From Nymphaea colorata (Eukaryota > Streptophyta > Magnoliopsida > Nymphaeales > Nymphaeaceae): DNA of 64,000 nucleotides. Of the stretch, positions 39,163-52,900 are shown in pieces; within the stretch, counting starts at the first letter, position 1; every line of letters starts with the position of its first letter. Made by a program: the position numbers and the translations under genes. The DNA lies in contig NC_045142.1 in NCBI RefSeq assembly GCF_008831285.2, forward strand, positions 23,621,300 to 23,685,299, in the 5' to 3' direction. The notes below the pieces were generated by a model that had not been told where the DNA came from, searched no databases, and saw only the letters and a program-made list of their open reading frames with translations.

Positions 39163-42100
39163 CGTCCACTCATCCATTATCATTCAAGTATACGTGTATT
39201 ATATACGCCTGACACATTTATTCTGCATTCATATAGTATGATACATATATATTATGCTATATATAATATATCTTGTCAAATTCTTAAACATCACTTTAGA
39301 AAACAAAAGTTCCTCCTAAAAAGGCAAGGTTCAGCTTGTAAAGCGCGATGCCGAATAAGCTTGGCCTCTGCTTGGTCCACGAAGAGTTTGTGGAGCTGTT
39401 CATTTAAGAGACTTCATGCTTAGTGAATGAGACTGAACAGAGCTCATTCCTTCCATTTGGCTCATTTACCAGTAGAGCTCTGGACGTTAAAGCGAGGCAA
39501 ATTCTGACAGGTGGGAAGTTTGTTAATATATTCATAAACTTAGTGCAGGTGCTGGAACCATTATCATCAACAAACTACCAGCTGATACAAAGCTGCATAC
39601 TCTTAGTCCACTTGATGGTTAAACAAGGCTTAGAACAGAAATGCAGCAAAAACTAGGGACACTGACTTCTACTGTTTACAGCCACTTGAAGAGAATTCCT
39701 CCATGCGCAGCAAAAAATGGTGCAAAGACAAGCGACTCAACTGCCATGAGCTTGATTAAGATGTTCAAGGATGGTCCTGATGTGTCCTTGAGAGGATCAC
39801 CAATCGTGTCACCAATGACTGCTGCCTTGTGTGGATCAGATCCCTTTGGACCCAGTGAGCGTGCATGATCTGATCGCCCAGCCTGATTACAGAAACAGAA
39901 TCAGTAAAAGGATTTCTATTTCTTTAGTGGACTACCTGTACTAGTATTCCTGTAAAAGAAACCAACCAGATGGTGAAAGAAACCAAACCACAGAAGGAAG
40001 TCATGCCTCCACATAATACCAACAGAACTTTTTTGATGACTTATGCCAACATATGTAAAGCGTCAATGGTATATCACAAAATTATGCAGACCAAATTTCT
40101 TTTTCTTTTTCTTTTCGTTTCAGAAGAAAGTTGAAGTATAGTAACTCTAAGAAGAGACGTCTCTTTGTTGTAATTAGAATAAAAGGAATACCTCAATGTA
40201 TTTTTTCGCATTATCCCAAGCACCACCAGTATTAGAAGCCGATATAGCAACCTGCAGAAATTGACCATAAGCTTATCAGAACATCTCGCAGATTCTCCAA
40301 GAAGGAAATAACGAAAATTAGCATACCTGTACACCAGACACAAGCGAGCCGGCAAGTACTCCTGCCAAGGTTTCCACACCAAAGAATGTACCAGCAATCA
40401 ATGGTGTAAGCATGACCAGTGCACCAGGAGGTACCATCTCTTTTAATGAAGCATCGGTAGATATCTTCACACAAGTCGCATAATCAGGTTTTGCTCTACC
40501 TTCCATGAGGCCAGGAATAGAATTGAACTGTCTGCGGACTTCTTCAACCATTTTTAGAGCTGCACTACCTACACTTTTCATGGTCATGGCTGAAAACCAG
40601 TATGGAAGCATGGCACCAACAATTAGTCCAATAAAGACCTTAGGAGTTAATACATCAACTGCCTCTATTCCAGCCCGACTGACGAAGGCCCCAAACAGAG
40701 CAAGAGAAACAAGTGCAGCAGATCCAATGGCAAATCCCTGTGTTCAATAACATGACGATCAGTATTAAACGAGCACAGTAATGAAGAAATTCAGCCCATA
40801 AAAATGGGTAGTACTTCAAAACGAGCAGAATTTCAAAAGATAAACAGTGGAATATAATCATTAGTAAGACTTATAGCTGAAATGATTTCCTATTTTAAGA
40901 ACAAGTCTTCAAACTGATGTTCTGCAGTACAGAAGATAAAAGCAATTTTCAAAAAGACACGAGAGTGGGATCGAATAAATGAATATTCACCTTGCCAATG
41001 GCAGCAGTAGTGTTTCCAGCGGCATCAAGAGCATCTGTTCTGTCACGGATTTTGTGGCTCATCCCTGCCATTTCTGCAATACCTCCAGCATTATCACTAA
41101 TGGGCCCATATGCATCGATTGCAAGACCTGTTGCAATAGTGCTGAGCATTCCTAGAGCAGCTACTGCAATTCCATACATAGCCGCCAAGCTGAAGCTCAC
41201 ATATATGGCGATGGCAATCGCAAATATGGGAATTATCACAGATTTGTACCCCAAAGCCAGGCCAAAGATAACATTAGTAGCTGCGCCTGTCCTGCATGAG
41301 TCAGCCACATCCTGCACTGGGCTGGAAAGATTGAGATATCAACTGTTAAGACACTAGACACAAACTGAATATGACACATCCCAAATCAAAGGAGTGCAAA
41401 AGCATTATCCTTGATCACAAAAAATTAAAGAGAACAAATGCAAAATGACCAAAAGGCAACAGAACCAATTGGTAAACTCTTACCTGTAAGCATTGCTGGT
41501 ATAGTATTCAGTTGTATATCCAATGGCAAGGCCTGCCCATAACCCAATTGACACGCAGAAAAACAGGTACCTTTTGGAACATCAAGTTTTCAAATAAATC
41601 AAAGATGCTATGATCATTTCACAAATTCAAGTAATGCATAGTACCATAATCATACCAGTTCTTTACTGTCTTTGTAGTACCAAAATTGAAGAGGGTAAAT
41701 TCTGATGGCAGAGATACAAGGCTCACTGCAGCAATGCCCACAGTCATCAGGACAGTTGAGATAAGAAGCTGTCTTTTCAGTGAAGGTTCTATCTCTGAAA
41801 CATTCTTGATCTCAAAGATGTCAGTTGCAAAAAGTGTAGTTATCAGGCAAACCACAATCCCCATTGAACTGATGATTAGAGGGTAGGACATGGCAGAATA
41901 GTCGTGGCTGGTGCCAAATGAAGAGATGGAGGCAACAAAAAGTGCTGCACATGTTGACTCTGCATAAGACCCGAACAAGTCCGAACCCATTCCAGCAATA
42001 TCCCCAACATTGTCACCTACATTGTCTGCAATAACCTATAAGCCACAAGCAATAAAGTCAAAAGAAGGCAATAAGTGCAACATCAACATACCAAAAAAAT

Positions 42101-44876
42101 CATAATAATCACCACAAAATTACCATGGCCCGACAAAAGCAAGTTCAAATGCCTTTCTGCTTTCATTTTTTAAATGAACAGCAGTGAGCAGAAATTTTAC
42201 ATCCAGATGTAAAAATATAGATGTAGTTGAAAATCAGGCCTTTTGAATTTTGAGAAAAAGTATCATCATCGGTATATCATTTCCAGTGATCTTGGAAAAT
42301 ATATCTTTGCACAGAAATCACAATTGAGATATTGATAGGCTAGTACTGAAAAACAAAATGAGTCTTCAATTTGAACAAACAATTCAGGGAAAACAGAAAA
42401 TGAATGGAAGTTTTGAGAGAGCATAAATACAGCGGGGTTTCGTGGGTCATCTTCAGGGATATTTCTTTCAACTTTTCCTACAAGATCAGCACCAACATCT
42501 GCAGCTTTGGTATATATACCACCTCCAACTCTTCCAAACAGTGCCATGGAGGAACCACCTAAACCATAACCAGTAATAGATTCATAAAGCCCTTCCCAAT
42601 CATCACCATAGTACAGCCTGAAGAGATTGATTGAAATATACAGGACAAGAAGCCCATTGGCTGCCAACAAGAAACCCATCACAGCACCAGAACGGAAGGC
42701 AATAATGAATGCCTTTCCAACACCTTTTCTTGCTTCCAGAGTTGTTCTTGCATTAGCAAATGTAGCAATCTTCATTCCGAGGAAACCAGAGAGAACAGAT
42801 GTCAAAGCACCAAGCCAAAATGCAACAGTACTGAAAACAGCGTTTGCTAAAGCAGGTTTGCAGAGCTTTGAAGGATTATAAGTGCAAGCTTCACTCTGTG
42901 TGCTGAATCCCTTAACAGATCCGAGGAAGAGAAAGATGATTACACCAAAAATAGACATGAAGTAGCCCAGATACTTGTACTCAGTGAACAAAAATGAAGT
43001 TGCACCTGAATTCATCATCATAGAACAATTACAGATGAGAAAGCCTGTTGAAGGGTGAAACCCCAAGCACAGTAGGACGCTTCTTTTGAATGCAACTGCA
43101 ACTAAATGTCAGCCTAAACTAGCAGCTAAGCGGAAAGCACGTAAGATTATTTGTCATGTTTTATAGACATAACAGCAATAAAAAGATAGCTGGTTTTGAT
43201 TTCAGATGAACGAACAAGAATATACCATCGAATCAAGAAACAAGAACCAACATACAGAGGATTCATGAATGTCAAGAAGCTGCTACAGTTGGGAAGAAAA
43301 TCACCCGCGAAGAAAATCATGTAGCAAAATGGTTAACAGGAGTTCACCAAATAGAACCATGTGAGTCGGGAGGATCGAGAAACATATCTAATAATAAAGT
43401 ACAATGGTTTGAAAAAACAGGAAAAAGAAAAACAGAGCTGAAAAATACTTTTACAAAAAATTGGTTACTGTTCATGGTAAATTAAATGAAAAAAAAAATC
43501 ATAAACTTCTGAGTAGATCGAGACTTTGTAACCGGAAATTCCTCACAGAATTATAATAATTGTCTCAACATATGGAAGAAAGTGATACCAAGAAAGGAGA
43601 ATAGACATAAAAAACGAAAACATTGAGGAGAAATTATTAAATAAAAAAAGCCCGAAATCAAGAAGGAAATTATAGAACAGAACGAAGAACTAGAAACACT
43701 GTAAAACCAACTGAACAAAAGAAGAAACCATTATCAAACAGAATGAAATGTCTCCGAAACCAAAACAATTCTTTCTGCCAACAGATACGTAAGAAAAAAA
43801 TGCCATGAACACCAACTTTTCTCTCAACTCACAAAGTTAGAAAGGACAACCAAAACTGAACTCAAAAAACATGCAGACTTCAACATAAAGTCATAAAAAA
43901 AAAGGCTCAAAGCGAGAAGAAAATGGAACTCTGCTGTACCAACTGAGATTGCAGTCTGAATATCAGCACACTTGGTGATAACATCAGCTGCATCAACATT
44001 CTCCTCTTCATCCTCGATCAATCTGTCGCTGTAGCCATTATTGGTCACTCCATCTAGTTCAGGAGACACCTTGACCTTCGACACCAGAAACCATTGTAAC
44101 AAAGCAAACCCAATACCAACAAGCGCTGCAGCTGGTATTAGGATCTGCGTCAGCGTTTCTCCCAGTAATACCGAGCTAGCCATCACAGCAACCATTAAAA
44201 TTCACCAACTAAAACCAAACTTCAGAGCTACTTCCCTGCTACAAACACCTTTATCAAAATCGACCACCCTTCTGACCAGTCTTTCACAACACACCAATCT
44301 GAAGCTGAGAATCACTTATCCATTACAATTCTTCAAAGACCAACTTGGGTCTCTCTCTTTCTCTCCCTTCAAAGGGAAGCAAACGGCAGGTACAAGATCT
44401 TGGGCTCAGTCTGTCAGACAGAAGATTCAGACTTCATAGATATATATATATATATTATATATAGTTGGTTTTTTTTAACGTTTCCCCCTGTATTTTTTTA
44501 TTGTGATTTCGGAGAACGTTGGGGTACTTCAAAAATCTGCTGCCTGGTACATTCACCCTCAAGCTGATGATGAAATCACTACAATGGCCTTAACTGTAGT
44601 TGCCAGAAAGGACCTTCGACCATTTGAATTGTAAATTTCTAACATTTTAAACCTTCGATCCATCTGAATTCTGATCGATTTCAGGCCTTCTTAAGTTCCC
44701 AATCAACTAACTGCAAATTGAGCCATTTACCAGTAGAGTTGGCGGCTTCAAATTAAAACATTTGTTGTTATTTGGCACACAATAATTTTCATGTGCCTTT
44801 TGTCGTTAATCTGTACAATAAATTTATTTTGTTTTCATTAATCAAAGACTTCGTCCGTATGAAGTTTTTTTGAGGT
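39163..44876. repeat. Right copy of the duplicated block of about 5.7 kb (with intact H+-PPase)
   Basis: Direct partner of 12783-18484. Introns, UTRs and promoter align along the full length with scattered substitutions and small indels, including a lost TA/GA expansion near 44440 and extra bases near 44620-44660. Confidence 0.9.
39676..44195 (-). CDS. AVP1: Vacuolar-type H+-translocating inorganic pyrophosphatase, type I
   Basis: This membrane pump hydrolyses pyrophosphate to drive protons into the vacuole. Eight exons: 43940-44195, 42431-43005, 41656-42035, 41484-41570, 40991-41321, 40327-40737, 40192-40251, 39676-39882. They sum to 2307 bases, a 768-residue protein, against about 770 for plant type I enzymes. 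Junctions are GT-AG and in phase. The catalytic region is intact: [20 protein letters not shown] and [10 protein letters not shown] across exons 2-3. GNTTAA marks the K+-stimulated type I class. The C terminus ends GGILFKWL. The protein is multi-spanning (about 16 helices in the family). Its sister at 13309-17792 is broken, so this is probably the only working copy here. The residue before SDHARSLG is Arg where the pseudogene has Gly. Confidence 0.96.
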
Positions 44877-46813
44877 CTGAAACAATGTTGTTGGATTTGG
44901 ATCCCGTTTGTTATTGGAATTTTATAAAAAGATGCACAAGAGTCAATTAAACTGATAACTAGACTTCCAAAAATATTGATGACATACATTTTTATGAAAA
45001 AATGACTTGCAATCTTCGTAATTACATCGTGTATTAGATTATATATTTTAAGAATATGTGTTTCAAAAAATGCATGCAATGTAAACGTTGCCAACTAAAA
45101 GAATTACATGATGAATTGTAAAATTAAACACTGGTGATTATAGCTAATAAAATTTATCATACAATTTTAAAAATAATTGGAGTAAAAGCGGTCGAGTCTA
45201 TACATGCCACTTCTGCAAGGCCCAAGGTCAGTTTAGTCATTCTAAAGAATGGAAACCTTGTCTTACAAACAAAAAGGCCTTTCTGGGTATTTGCTTTTTT
45301 AATTTGGGCAATTTCGGAACTCCAAACTTTGTGGCGTATCCGAAGCTCCGCGGGTATTGTCGAGGGGTCCACGATGCCCTCTACAATAAACAAAATGACG
45401 AACATGTCCCTCTCCGCTGTCGTTCCCGCAAAAAAGACCAATCTGTCCGCCAGATACTCCCAAATCACCAACATGCCCTGGAACTTTGTACGCGCTTTGA
45501 TTTTCTATCAGTCGATTAAAACTGGCCTCTGTTGACAAAGGACAAAAATAACGTCCAAATTACAGTTCTGCAGTCCTAACGATTTCATGATTTTAAGTAC
45601 AAAAATAAACAAATGCATAAAAAATATATATTAATTGTTTTTTAAATATGTTTATTTTTATGATTAAATTTACTTAATGGTTCCAGTTGCCAAACAATCT
45701 CTAAAAACACAATTAATAAAAAAAGTATGATGTAGTGCACTCTAATTAGCTTGTACCTAACATATAATATTAAAATATATCTAAATTTCCTGCTAGTTAC
45801 TATACCTAAGGGCGGAGCCAAGAAAGGCCCGCATGGTCCTTGGTTCTATCTCAATTTTTTAAAAAAAAAAAATTACATATAAATTTTAAAAAATTTTACT
45901 TGTTTTATATAAAAATTTTGAAAAAAAATATTTTCATACATATCAAAATTTAGAAACTTTAATTCATCCCTCCTCCTGTGACATATCATTTTTTATCATC
46001 CAACGTTCAAATTAAATATGGAGCGTGGTCTTTTGGTGGTCTCATCATGTTAAATTTATTATTTACATGAAATGTTACATGGTCTTCTTGTAAACCATGA
46101 AAAACCCAACATGGTGCATCTCATTTTTCATGCAACCACAATAATGAGGAAGTGCAACGAAATATTAATTAAATTAGACCTTTTTTCACACTTTTCCTAA
46201 TAATGTTATCGTGTGGCTTGAATCAGACTATTTTATTTGAATTTTGGGTACACAAAAGAAGTATTTTATACTTTTAAGTTATATATATATATATATGTCT
46301 CATTATAACAAAATGTTTCCATTTTTTTATACTTGAACTTAACATTTAGTTGGCGATTTTAGTTAGTTAGAGGGAAGGTATAATAATTTATAAGTACCTT
46401 ATAATTAATTAATTAATTATTTGCTATTTGGGTCGGCGTATTCATTCAGCAACTCTTTTGGAGGGCCGTCCATCACGACTCGTTTCACCCCACGTTATTT
46501 CCTTAAAAACTTACGGAAAAGACGAAATGCCATTAAAGGACCCAGCTTATTTTTGAAATTTCTGGATCAAAGGAGGGTCACCATAGGTATTCGTTAATAA
46601 TCGTTTTAAATAAAAAGTAGGTTCCAACTTTCCTTAAATGCGAAGGAAAGGGGTCTACAAGAATGAAATGAGAGAAAAACCCAAAAGACTTGGCGTTATG
46701 ACTGGTAGTTTATGATGATAAGATCTTTTTGGTGAGAATAATATTTTTTTTAAAAAAAATTCTCCATATTCCAAAATTGACAGGAGACTTATTATGCACA
46801 TTCATTTTATTTA

Positions 46814-46818
<5 letters not shown>
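44877..46818. other. AT-rich intergenic region
   Basis: No convincing gene. A moderately GC-rich island at about 45180-45540 contains overlapping ORFs on both strands, but no known domain and no exon continuation. AAGGGCGGAGCCAAGAAAGG at 45808-45827 resembles a common edge motif of plant repeats; no partner end was found. Confidence 0.4.

Positions 46819-46856
<38 letters not shown>
46819..46856. repeat. (CT)n microsatellite
   Basis: About 19 CT units. Confidence 0.95.
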
Positions 46857-46858
<2 letters not shown>

Positions 46859-48441
46859 ATTCAACATCTCAACAACTAATTTTTGATATTATCCAACTAA
46901 CAAAAAATTACAAAACTGCCCTCATTTTTTAGGATATGGATAATAGCATGTTTAAATGGACCTAGGTCGAGTTTATTATAGATCTTATTTGAGTGAGTAG
47001 AAGGTTAACAACCTAATGATCCATTCAATGGTCTCGATTCTCCTTGCTCTTGGAGTTTTGATATACATTGGGACCTAAATAGCATTGAGTATGCTTGTCC
47101 ATTAGAGTGTCGCGATTATGATGTTTTATAACTTGTGTGAATAATACACATAAGAATCGAATAGATGATGTGCCTTTTATGTGTTCGCATGTTCGGCCGA
47201 TTTTGCTACACCATTTGAGGCAACATTAGATATTAAGTGAGATTAGCATTTTTTTCTTTAATTAGATTCGTCATTAGAACGTATGATATTAGAATCAGAA
47301 TCGTAGATATGGATATTGGTGCATGGGGTCTTGACTCAGCAAGATTGGATCTGAGTTTGGGAAAGGTATTTCGAGAATCAAGTTCGGATTTCAAAATTGG
47401 ACCCGGGGGACCGTATTAGTGAGCTGGTATGCTGAACAATTATGCAGGTGGATTGGATCCGGCGTTGAAGGTTTGATCACTTTTTGCTTGAACCAGACCC
47501 GATTCTGGCAACAGCTTCATTGTTTCTCATTTTATTATCTCGATGTATAATTGGGTTGCGTGCACATCCATAACCGGACCTCCAACTTTTGATATCCGTA
47601 TCCGAATCATCTGGAAGAGCTAACGGCCATTGATTGGTGATGTTAAATCTCAGCCGTTTATCTCAACTTGGAAGTCAGATGGCATCCTCCATTAGGTGAC
47701 TCAGATCCACGTCAATGTGGGACCCACAGACGTGGCCCAACTCTTGTGACTCCACCCCTTTCGGGATCCACCTAGACAATGGATTCGGACCCGATAAATG
47801 GGGATGTCAAAGCGCGGGTTTGGATCACATAATAAACTGATCTCGGGTTTTGTGTCGGCAGACCAATAATTGCATATGGATATGATCCAACTCAAAAACC
47901 AACAAAAGCCAGTCCAAGTAAGTAATCAAATGGATCCAGATCCATTATGGTCCAAAGGAACTTTCTATGGAATTACTTTATTTCATTAAAATTCGGGTTA
48001 GCTCTAGCAACCGACGCAGGGAGCTGGGGTTAGGAAGTCGCAAACGGATCTGGATTTAGATTTGCATTTGATAACTACGTATAGCTCTATGTCATTGTCA
48101 TCCATGCAAGATTAGCTGGGTAAACCGGGGCAAGGTCCGAAACTCAGCTACGTCGACCCGGGTCTGGATCCTGATCTTAGAGGTATCTGGACTAGATAAG
48201 AGTAAACGATGGGTGGTTGTCCAGACGTTTGACCCGAACCTGACATTGACATCTCATTTAATATGGATCTTTTACACGGAAAAATCAACTGGACCCCACC
48301 AGTGGATCAAGATGAGCTTTCAAGCTGGACCTCGTTTTCCGTTATTGTTATTCATTTATTTATTCTTCTATTTTTTGTCGAATTAGTAGCAGCAGCTAAC
48401 CGGATCGAGTAGGGCAGTCTCATTTATGAATTTAGTTTTTA

Positions 48442-48485
<44 letters not shown>

Positions 48486-49747
48486 CTTAAACTGGGTTTA
48501 AGATAATATCGGATTTATCAATTATTCAAGAAACCCAACTTTATCATATTTTAAAACTTTTTTTTTTATTAATAAGTCTTGTCACGTTTAATTGTGATAA
48601 AACGATGTTATCTTCACAATACCTATTTTATTAACTATTATATTGTTTTCAATAACTATATTGGCATTTAAACACTTCATTAAACAAGGTAACATTTAGA
48701 TGGCGTTTGATAGTCTCGTATTTGAAATCATAAGTTGATGAAGCATTTAATAAAATAGATTTCATATCTTCGGCTAGCAAATATATTTTTGCAAAAAAAA
48801 AAGCCAATAAAATTTATGTTAAAAAAATCCCAAAAAAATATGGAAATTAAACTTAATCTTAATGCTTTATGCTACAACAACAACCACAACAATACTTACA
48901 TCACTAGTTTCTACTATTGGAAAATATGGCATTGCACAAGAAAATTGTTGGTTGTCAAATTTTACTATCCAAATTGCCATATTGTAAGTAAGCTTGGGCA
49001 TCAGGCCGCCTCAATCGGGCCTGATTCGGCACGACTTATTTTTAGATTATTATTATTTAATAATAAAATATTTTATTATTAAAAATATATTTTATATTCA
49101 TAAGTTTTTATTTTTATATTAAAAATATTTTTTATTTTAAAGCTTAATTGTAAGCAACCAAGTTGAATCAGACTTGCTCAATGACCATAAATGTGCAGAG
49201 AAGAAAAAATACACTGACATGAAACTGTGTGCTACCACTATTGGCCCCAAATAAATTGCCAACTTGAGAAATATTAAATGTGGAGACAGCAAAACCTAGA
49301 AATTTAATGGAAACTTTATTGCACAAGTTAATTTTGGATAATGACCTTTCCTGTCACAGATGATTTTAACTCTAAGAATGGTTTCACTCAATTCTCATGT
49401 GAAACTAAATTTATGTACTTCTAAAAGTATATACTTTTTAATTTTCTTCCCTACCGATTTAAACCAGTATTATCAGAAGAATCAGCCTAAATGTGTTAAT
49501 TTTTAACTATTTTAAAAATATTTTAGGTTTTTTAATTTTATCTTATTTTTATATACTTTTCACTTATTGTTTGTAAAAAGTGAAGTCTGCCAAGTTGCCA
49601 ACTTATTTTTGATGCATTATCAGGATCATAACTTGTAGTAGTTTAGCACATTGTCATGAGTCGCATCAATAAAACTTTTATTGACATTTTTTTTCCCTAT
49701 TTGCATGCGCTTCTTCTTTTGCATCAATGAATGGTTGAATTCTTATA
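46857..49747. other. Intergenic region with a (TTA)n tract and GGATC-rich stretch
   Basis: 47,200-48,420 is richer in G+C and full of degenerate GGATC(C/T) motifs, reminiscent of subterminal arrays of plant hAT elements, but I found no matching termini. A (TTA)n run lies at about 48444-48482. At 48990-49035, GGGCATCAGGCC...GGGCCTGATTCGG recalls the ends of the GC-rich element in the MIRO intron. No gene seen. Confidence 0.4.
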
Positions 49748-50655
49748 GGCCTGTTTGGATGACACCCCAAAACAACGCGGATCTCGTTTAGCCGCTAAAA
49801 TCATGTTTTTGGAGTTTTTGGGTGTCATCAAAATTGGATTTTCTCAAACCCAGTTTTGACAAAAGCTGATTCTGTAAAAGAGAGTGACAAAACTGGTCTT
49901 CATCAGATTATTTAGAAACCAGGTTTTGGTTAAGTCATAAAAAAGGAGTTTTAAAACTCATTAAAAAACTTAGTTTTTATAAAATCAAGTTTTCACAAAC
50001 TAGATTAAATGAGGATATAATCTCCCTCAAGGGGCATAGCATGGCTAGTTGGGATATGAGTCTGTATAAAGGCAGATTTTTAGTTCAATTTTCGTGGGCG
50101 CTATGTTCCTGTGTCTTAAAATGGTAGGGCACGGTATCCAAGTTGAAGGGTGCAACTGTTGCTATCGTTGATACCGACGCAACCCAGAACCCCGAAGGCA
50201 AGGAGAATGGAGCGGGTGCTTCGACCCTTGTTTCGGGTGGTGGGATGAACCTCTCGGTCACCCAAAAAATGAGGATATAATCCAAATGCCCCCACATAAT
50301 ATTTGTTGTTCGTCGAATCGCCAGTTTTTGGCGTTATTGTATAGCATGCTTATTCCCTATTCTAAAACCCTCACCATGGCGCTTTTCAGGTCATTTTCAG
50401 TTCATTTATTCTTAAATTGTAATAAAATAGAAATAATATCTTACAGATAATATTTCAATGTTTTGCAAAGTTTTCAAAAGAAGCATAATTTGTCATCCAA
50501 CAAAAACTAGGTTTTAGAAAGTGAAAACCTGGTTTTTGTCATCTAATCTAAACATGTAGACCAGGTTTTTAAAACTCACTAAAGAAATTAGTTTTTATAA
50601 AACCAAGTTTTCACAAAAATATTTTTTTTTTTCAAGGTGTCATCCAAATGCAACC
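49748..50655. mobile_element. TIR-bounded element with internal repeat and nested SINE
   Basis: The left end GGCCTGTTTGGATGACACC (49748) and right end GGTGTCATCCAAATGCAACC (to 50655) are imperfect inverted repeats. Two internal stretches (about 49918-50000 and 50558-50620) are direct repeats containing TTTTTATAAAA(T/C)CAAGTTTTCACAAA, suggesting tandem or nested copies. A SINE interrupts the first copy. No transposase is visible. Confidence 0.5.
50023..50266 (+). mobile_element. tRNA-derived SINE with perfect target duplication
   Basis: A 244-base insert is flanked by the identical 16-mer AAATGAGGATATAATC (50007-50022 and 50267-50282). An RNA polymerase III A-box-like TGGCTAGTTGG (50042-50052) is followed about 30 bases later by a B-box-like GTTCAATTTTC (50083-50093), as in tRNA-derived SINEs. 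The 3' end is short A-rich (CCCAAAA). The perfect duplication indicates a fairly recent insertion. Confidence 0.8.
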
Positions 50656-52416
50656 ATAGTGTTTAGATGAGATTATCATCCAAATGCCGCAAAAGTATTT
50701 GCCATTCATCATGGAATTACCAACTTTTCGCATTATCTTGTAGAATGCTTCTTCTAGTGGCCGAGCTACATTATTGCTGGTTTTCGACATCGGCTCTAAA
50801 AAATTACACTATTTGCATGCAAAAAGTTCATTAATTTTCAGTTTTTTACATACGAGTTCCCTTTAAGATTTGAAATTTACACTAGGAGTGCCCTTCACCG
50901 AGAAATTTCTGCTCTGCCAAGTGGCTTGTTCCCACTCTAAACCATAGAGGTTAGTCAGTCTAGGTGGGGGTTTACCTTTTAAAAAGCAAGTCCTGTTGGT
51001 TCTTAAGGCCCTGTTTGATGGCAGATAAAAAACTTAGAACGATAAATTTGCCATTAAAAAAAATTTATGGTAAGAAGTTGGACCTTAGAGGGTCCATATA
51101 TTTCAGGAGACTAATTTTTCTTGTGTTTGATTTGAAAGTAAAAAGTCCTACAAAAATGGCAAGTTTCATCCGATTCACAATAAAATCCTTGTGTATCAAA
51201 CAAGGCTGGTTTCATTCCAATAATTAAAAAGTTATGTGCATGAAATAAAAGAGATAGAAAGTTTGAGAGATTGTTTACAAAAAAATTTATACTTTCAAGG
51301 ATAATACTATATTTTTAAAACTTTGTATATTTTTCAAATTTTTTATAAGGCAAATTCAATTTTTTTGAAATTTGCAAACAGTTTTTTTTTTTTCTCTCTC
51401 TCTTCATGTGAGCAAAAGGAATCCCACCACCTGAGTGACGGACCAAAACTTCCCTTAATCTTTCTTCTACTTTTGGAGTATAGAGTTGTTTCGGGATTCG
51501 AGTGGCATTGGTCCTATGGTACACCTTTCGACTCGATCGCCATGCAAAAAGATTTTTTTATTTTTCTTCACAATCCCGATGAGCTATGGTTAGTGCAAGC
51601 CCCTGTGTTCATTCTTGTCTCCACCCTTGTTATATGTCACCAATAACAGTACATTTTCAAAATTTTAACGGGAACAAAAGTAATTTGTCCAATGTTTGGT
51701 AAGGGACAAATTAGATGTTTTTTTTGGTGAGAGAGATGGAATCCCACTACCTGAATGAGAGGGCGAAGCATCCCGTCCTTTTTTTCTACTAGCTTGATTT
51801 AGGGTTGTGTTGCGTCCTAGGTGGTATTTGTCATATGATATATATTTCAACTCGAGTTAGTTTGAGTGTTTTATATTTTAGATTCATAGATATGATATGA
51901 TTTGTTTTTGTTGATAAAACAAAAGAACGATACTAAAATCAATAATCATATCCAACCAAGGATCTTAGATTATCAGACTTTATGTTGATTAACAAACATT
52001 TTACATAATATTAGCAACAAGGATTTAAATGATTTTAGTGTTCTGCTTCGGAATTCACATCAGCACGGTTGATTTTACATAAATATTAGCAAAATTTAGT
52101 TATGACAAATTTGTTCGATAAAAGGTGTAGTTGTATTTTCCAAACTGATTTTTTCAACTCCTTTTCCTCGCTATCTCTCTTTCCTTTTTTTTCTTATAAC
52201 TAAAACACACGGTATAATATTATTTTGACAGTAATTTTATTTATTATTATACTAAATGTTGTCAGTTGATTAAAAACCAAAAATGTATTGCTAAAAAACA
52301 TTTGCCATAGTTTACTATGGAGCAATAATTCATTGTCCTTCAGCAATATAAATTTTTTTACTATGGTATGTGTATATATATATTTGGTATGTCCTTATGA
52401 ACAAAAAGACCTCTTA

Positions 52417-52449
<33 letters not shown>

Positions 52450-52614
52450 CATATATATGTATATATATATATATTTGGTATGTCCTTATGAACAAAAAGA
52501 CCTTATAAATTCCAATCAAAATAATGTTTTTAACAAATAGGAATTGTTCATAAATAATTATTTAACATAAAACAGGTCTTATCTTAATATTTGATTTTTG
52601 TATATAAAAATTTA

Positions 52615-52616
<2 letters not shown>
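50656..52616. other. Intergenic repeats, no gene
   Basis: A small TIR pair (AAGGCCCTGTTTGATGGCAG at 51006 and CTTGTGTATCAAACAAGGCTGG near 51190) outlines a MITE of about 200 bases. A diverged direct repeat of about 120 bases occurs at 51419-51538 and 51738-51858 (GGAATCCCACxACCTGA...). TA runs lie at about 52371-52474, including a doubled TTTGGTATGTCCTTATGAACAAAAAGACCT phrase. Confidence 0.5.

Positions 52617-52675
<59 letters not shown>
52617..52675. repeat. (TTA)n microsatellite
   Basis: About 19 TTA units. Confidence 0.95.
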
Positions 52676-52710
52676 TACTTTCACTCATCTCTCTCCCACT
52701 GCCAACAGCC

Positions 52711-52900
52711 TGTCGGAGTTCCTCCAAAGCTGCGTCATGTGACGGAGCTCTGATCGGCTGGCGATGGCGAAGGAGACGGTAGCTGCTAAAAGAAAAGAAA
52801 GAGACCGCCGACGGCTTGTCGGAGTTCTGCCAATGCTATGGCATGTGACGGAGCTTTCATGGGCTGGCAACGATAAGGACGAGCTACAATGGCCATTGGA
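52711..52900. repeat. Two-unit tandem duplication, period about 106
   Basis: TGTCGGAGTTC...GCATGTGACGGAGCT...GGCTGGC occurs at 52711 and again at 52817 with mismatches. Unknown origin. Confidence 0.65.

Noticed and set aside
45134..45538. Several overlapping ORFs in a GC-richer island
   Set aside because: Open on both strands at once, no domain, no flanking exons; probably an unclassified repeat.
50085..50297. 70-codon minus-strand ORF
   Set aside because: Falls inside the SINE and its target duplication.
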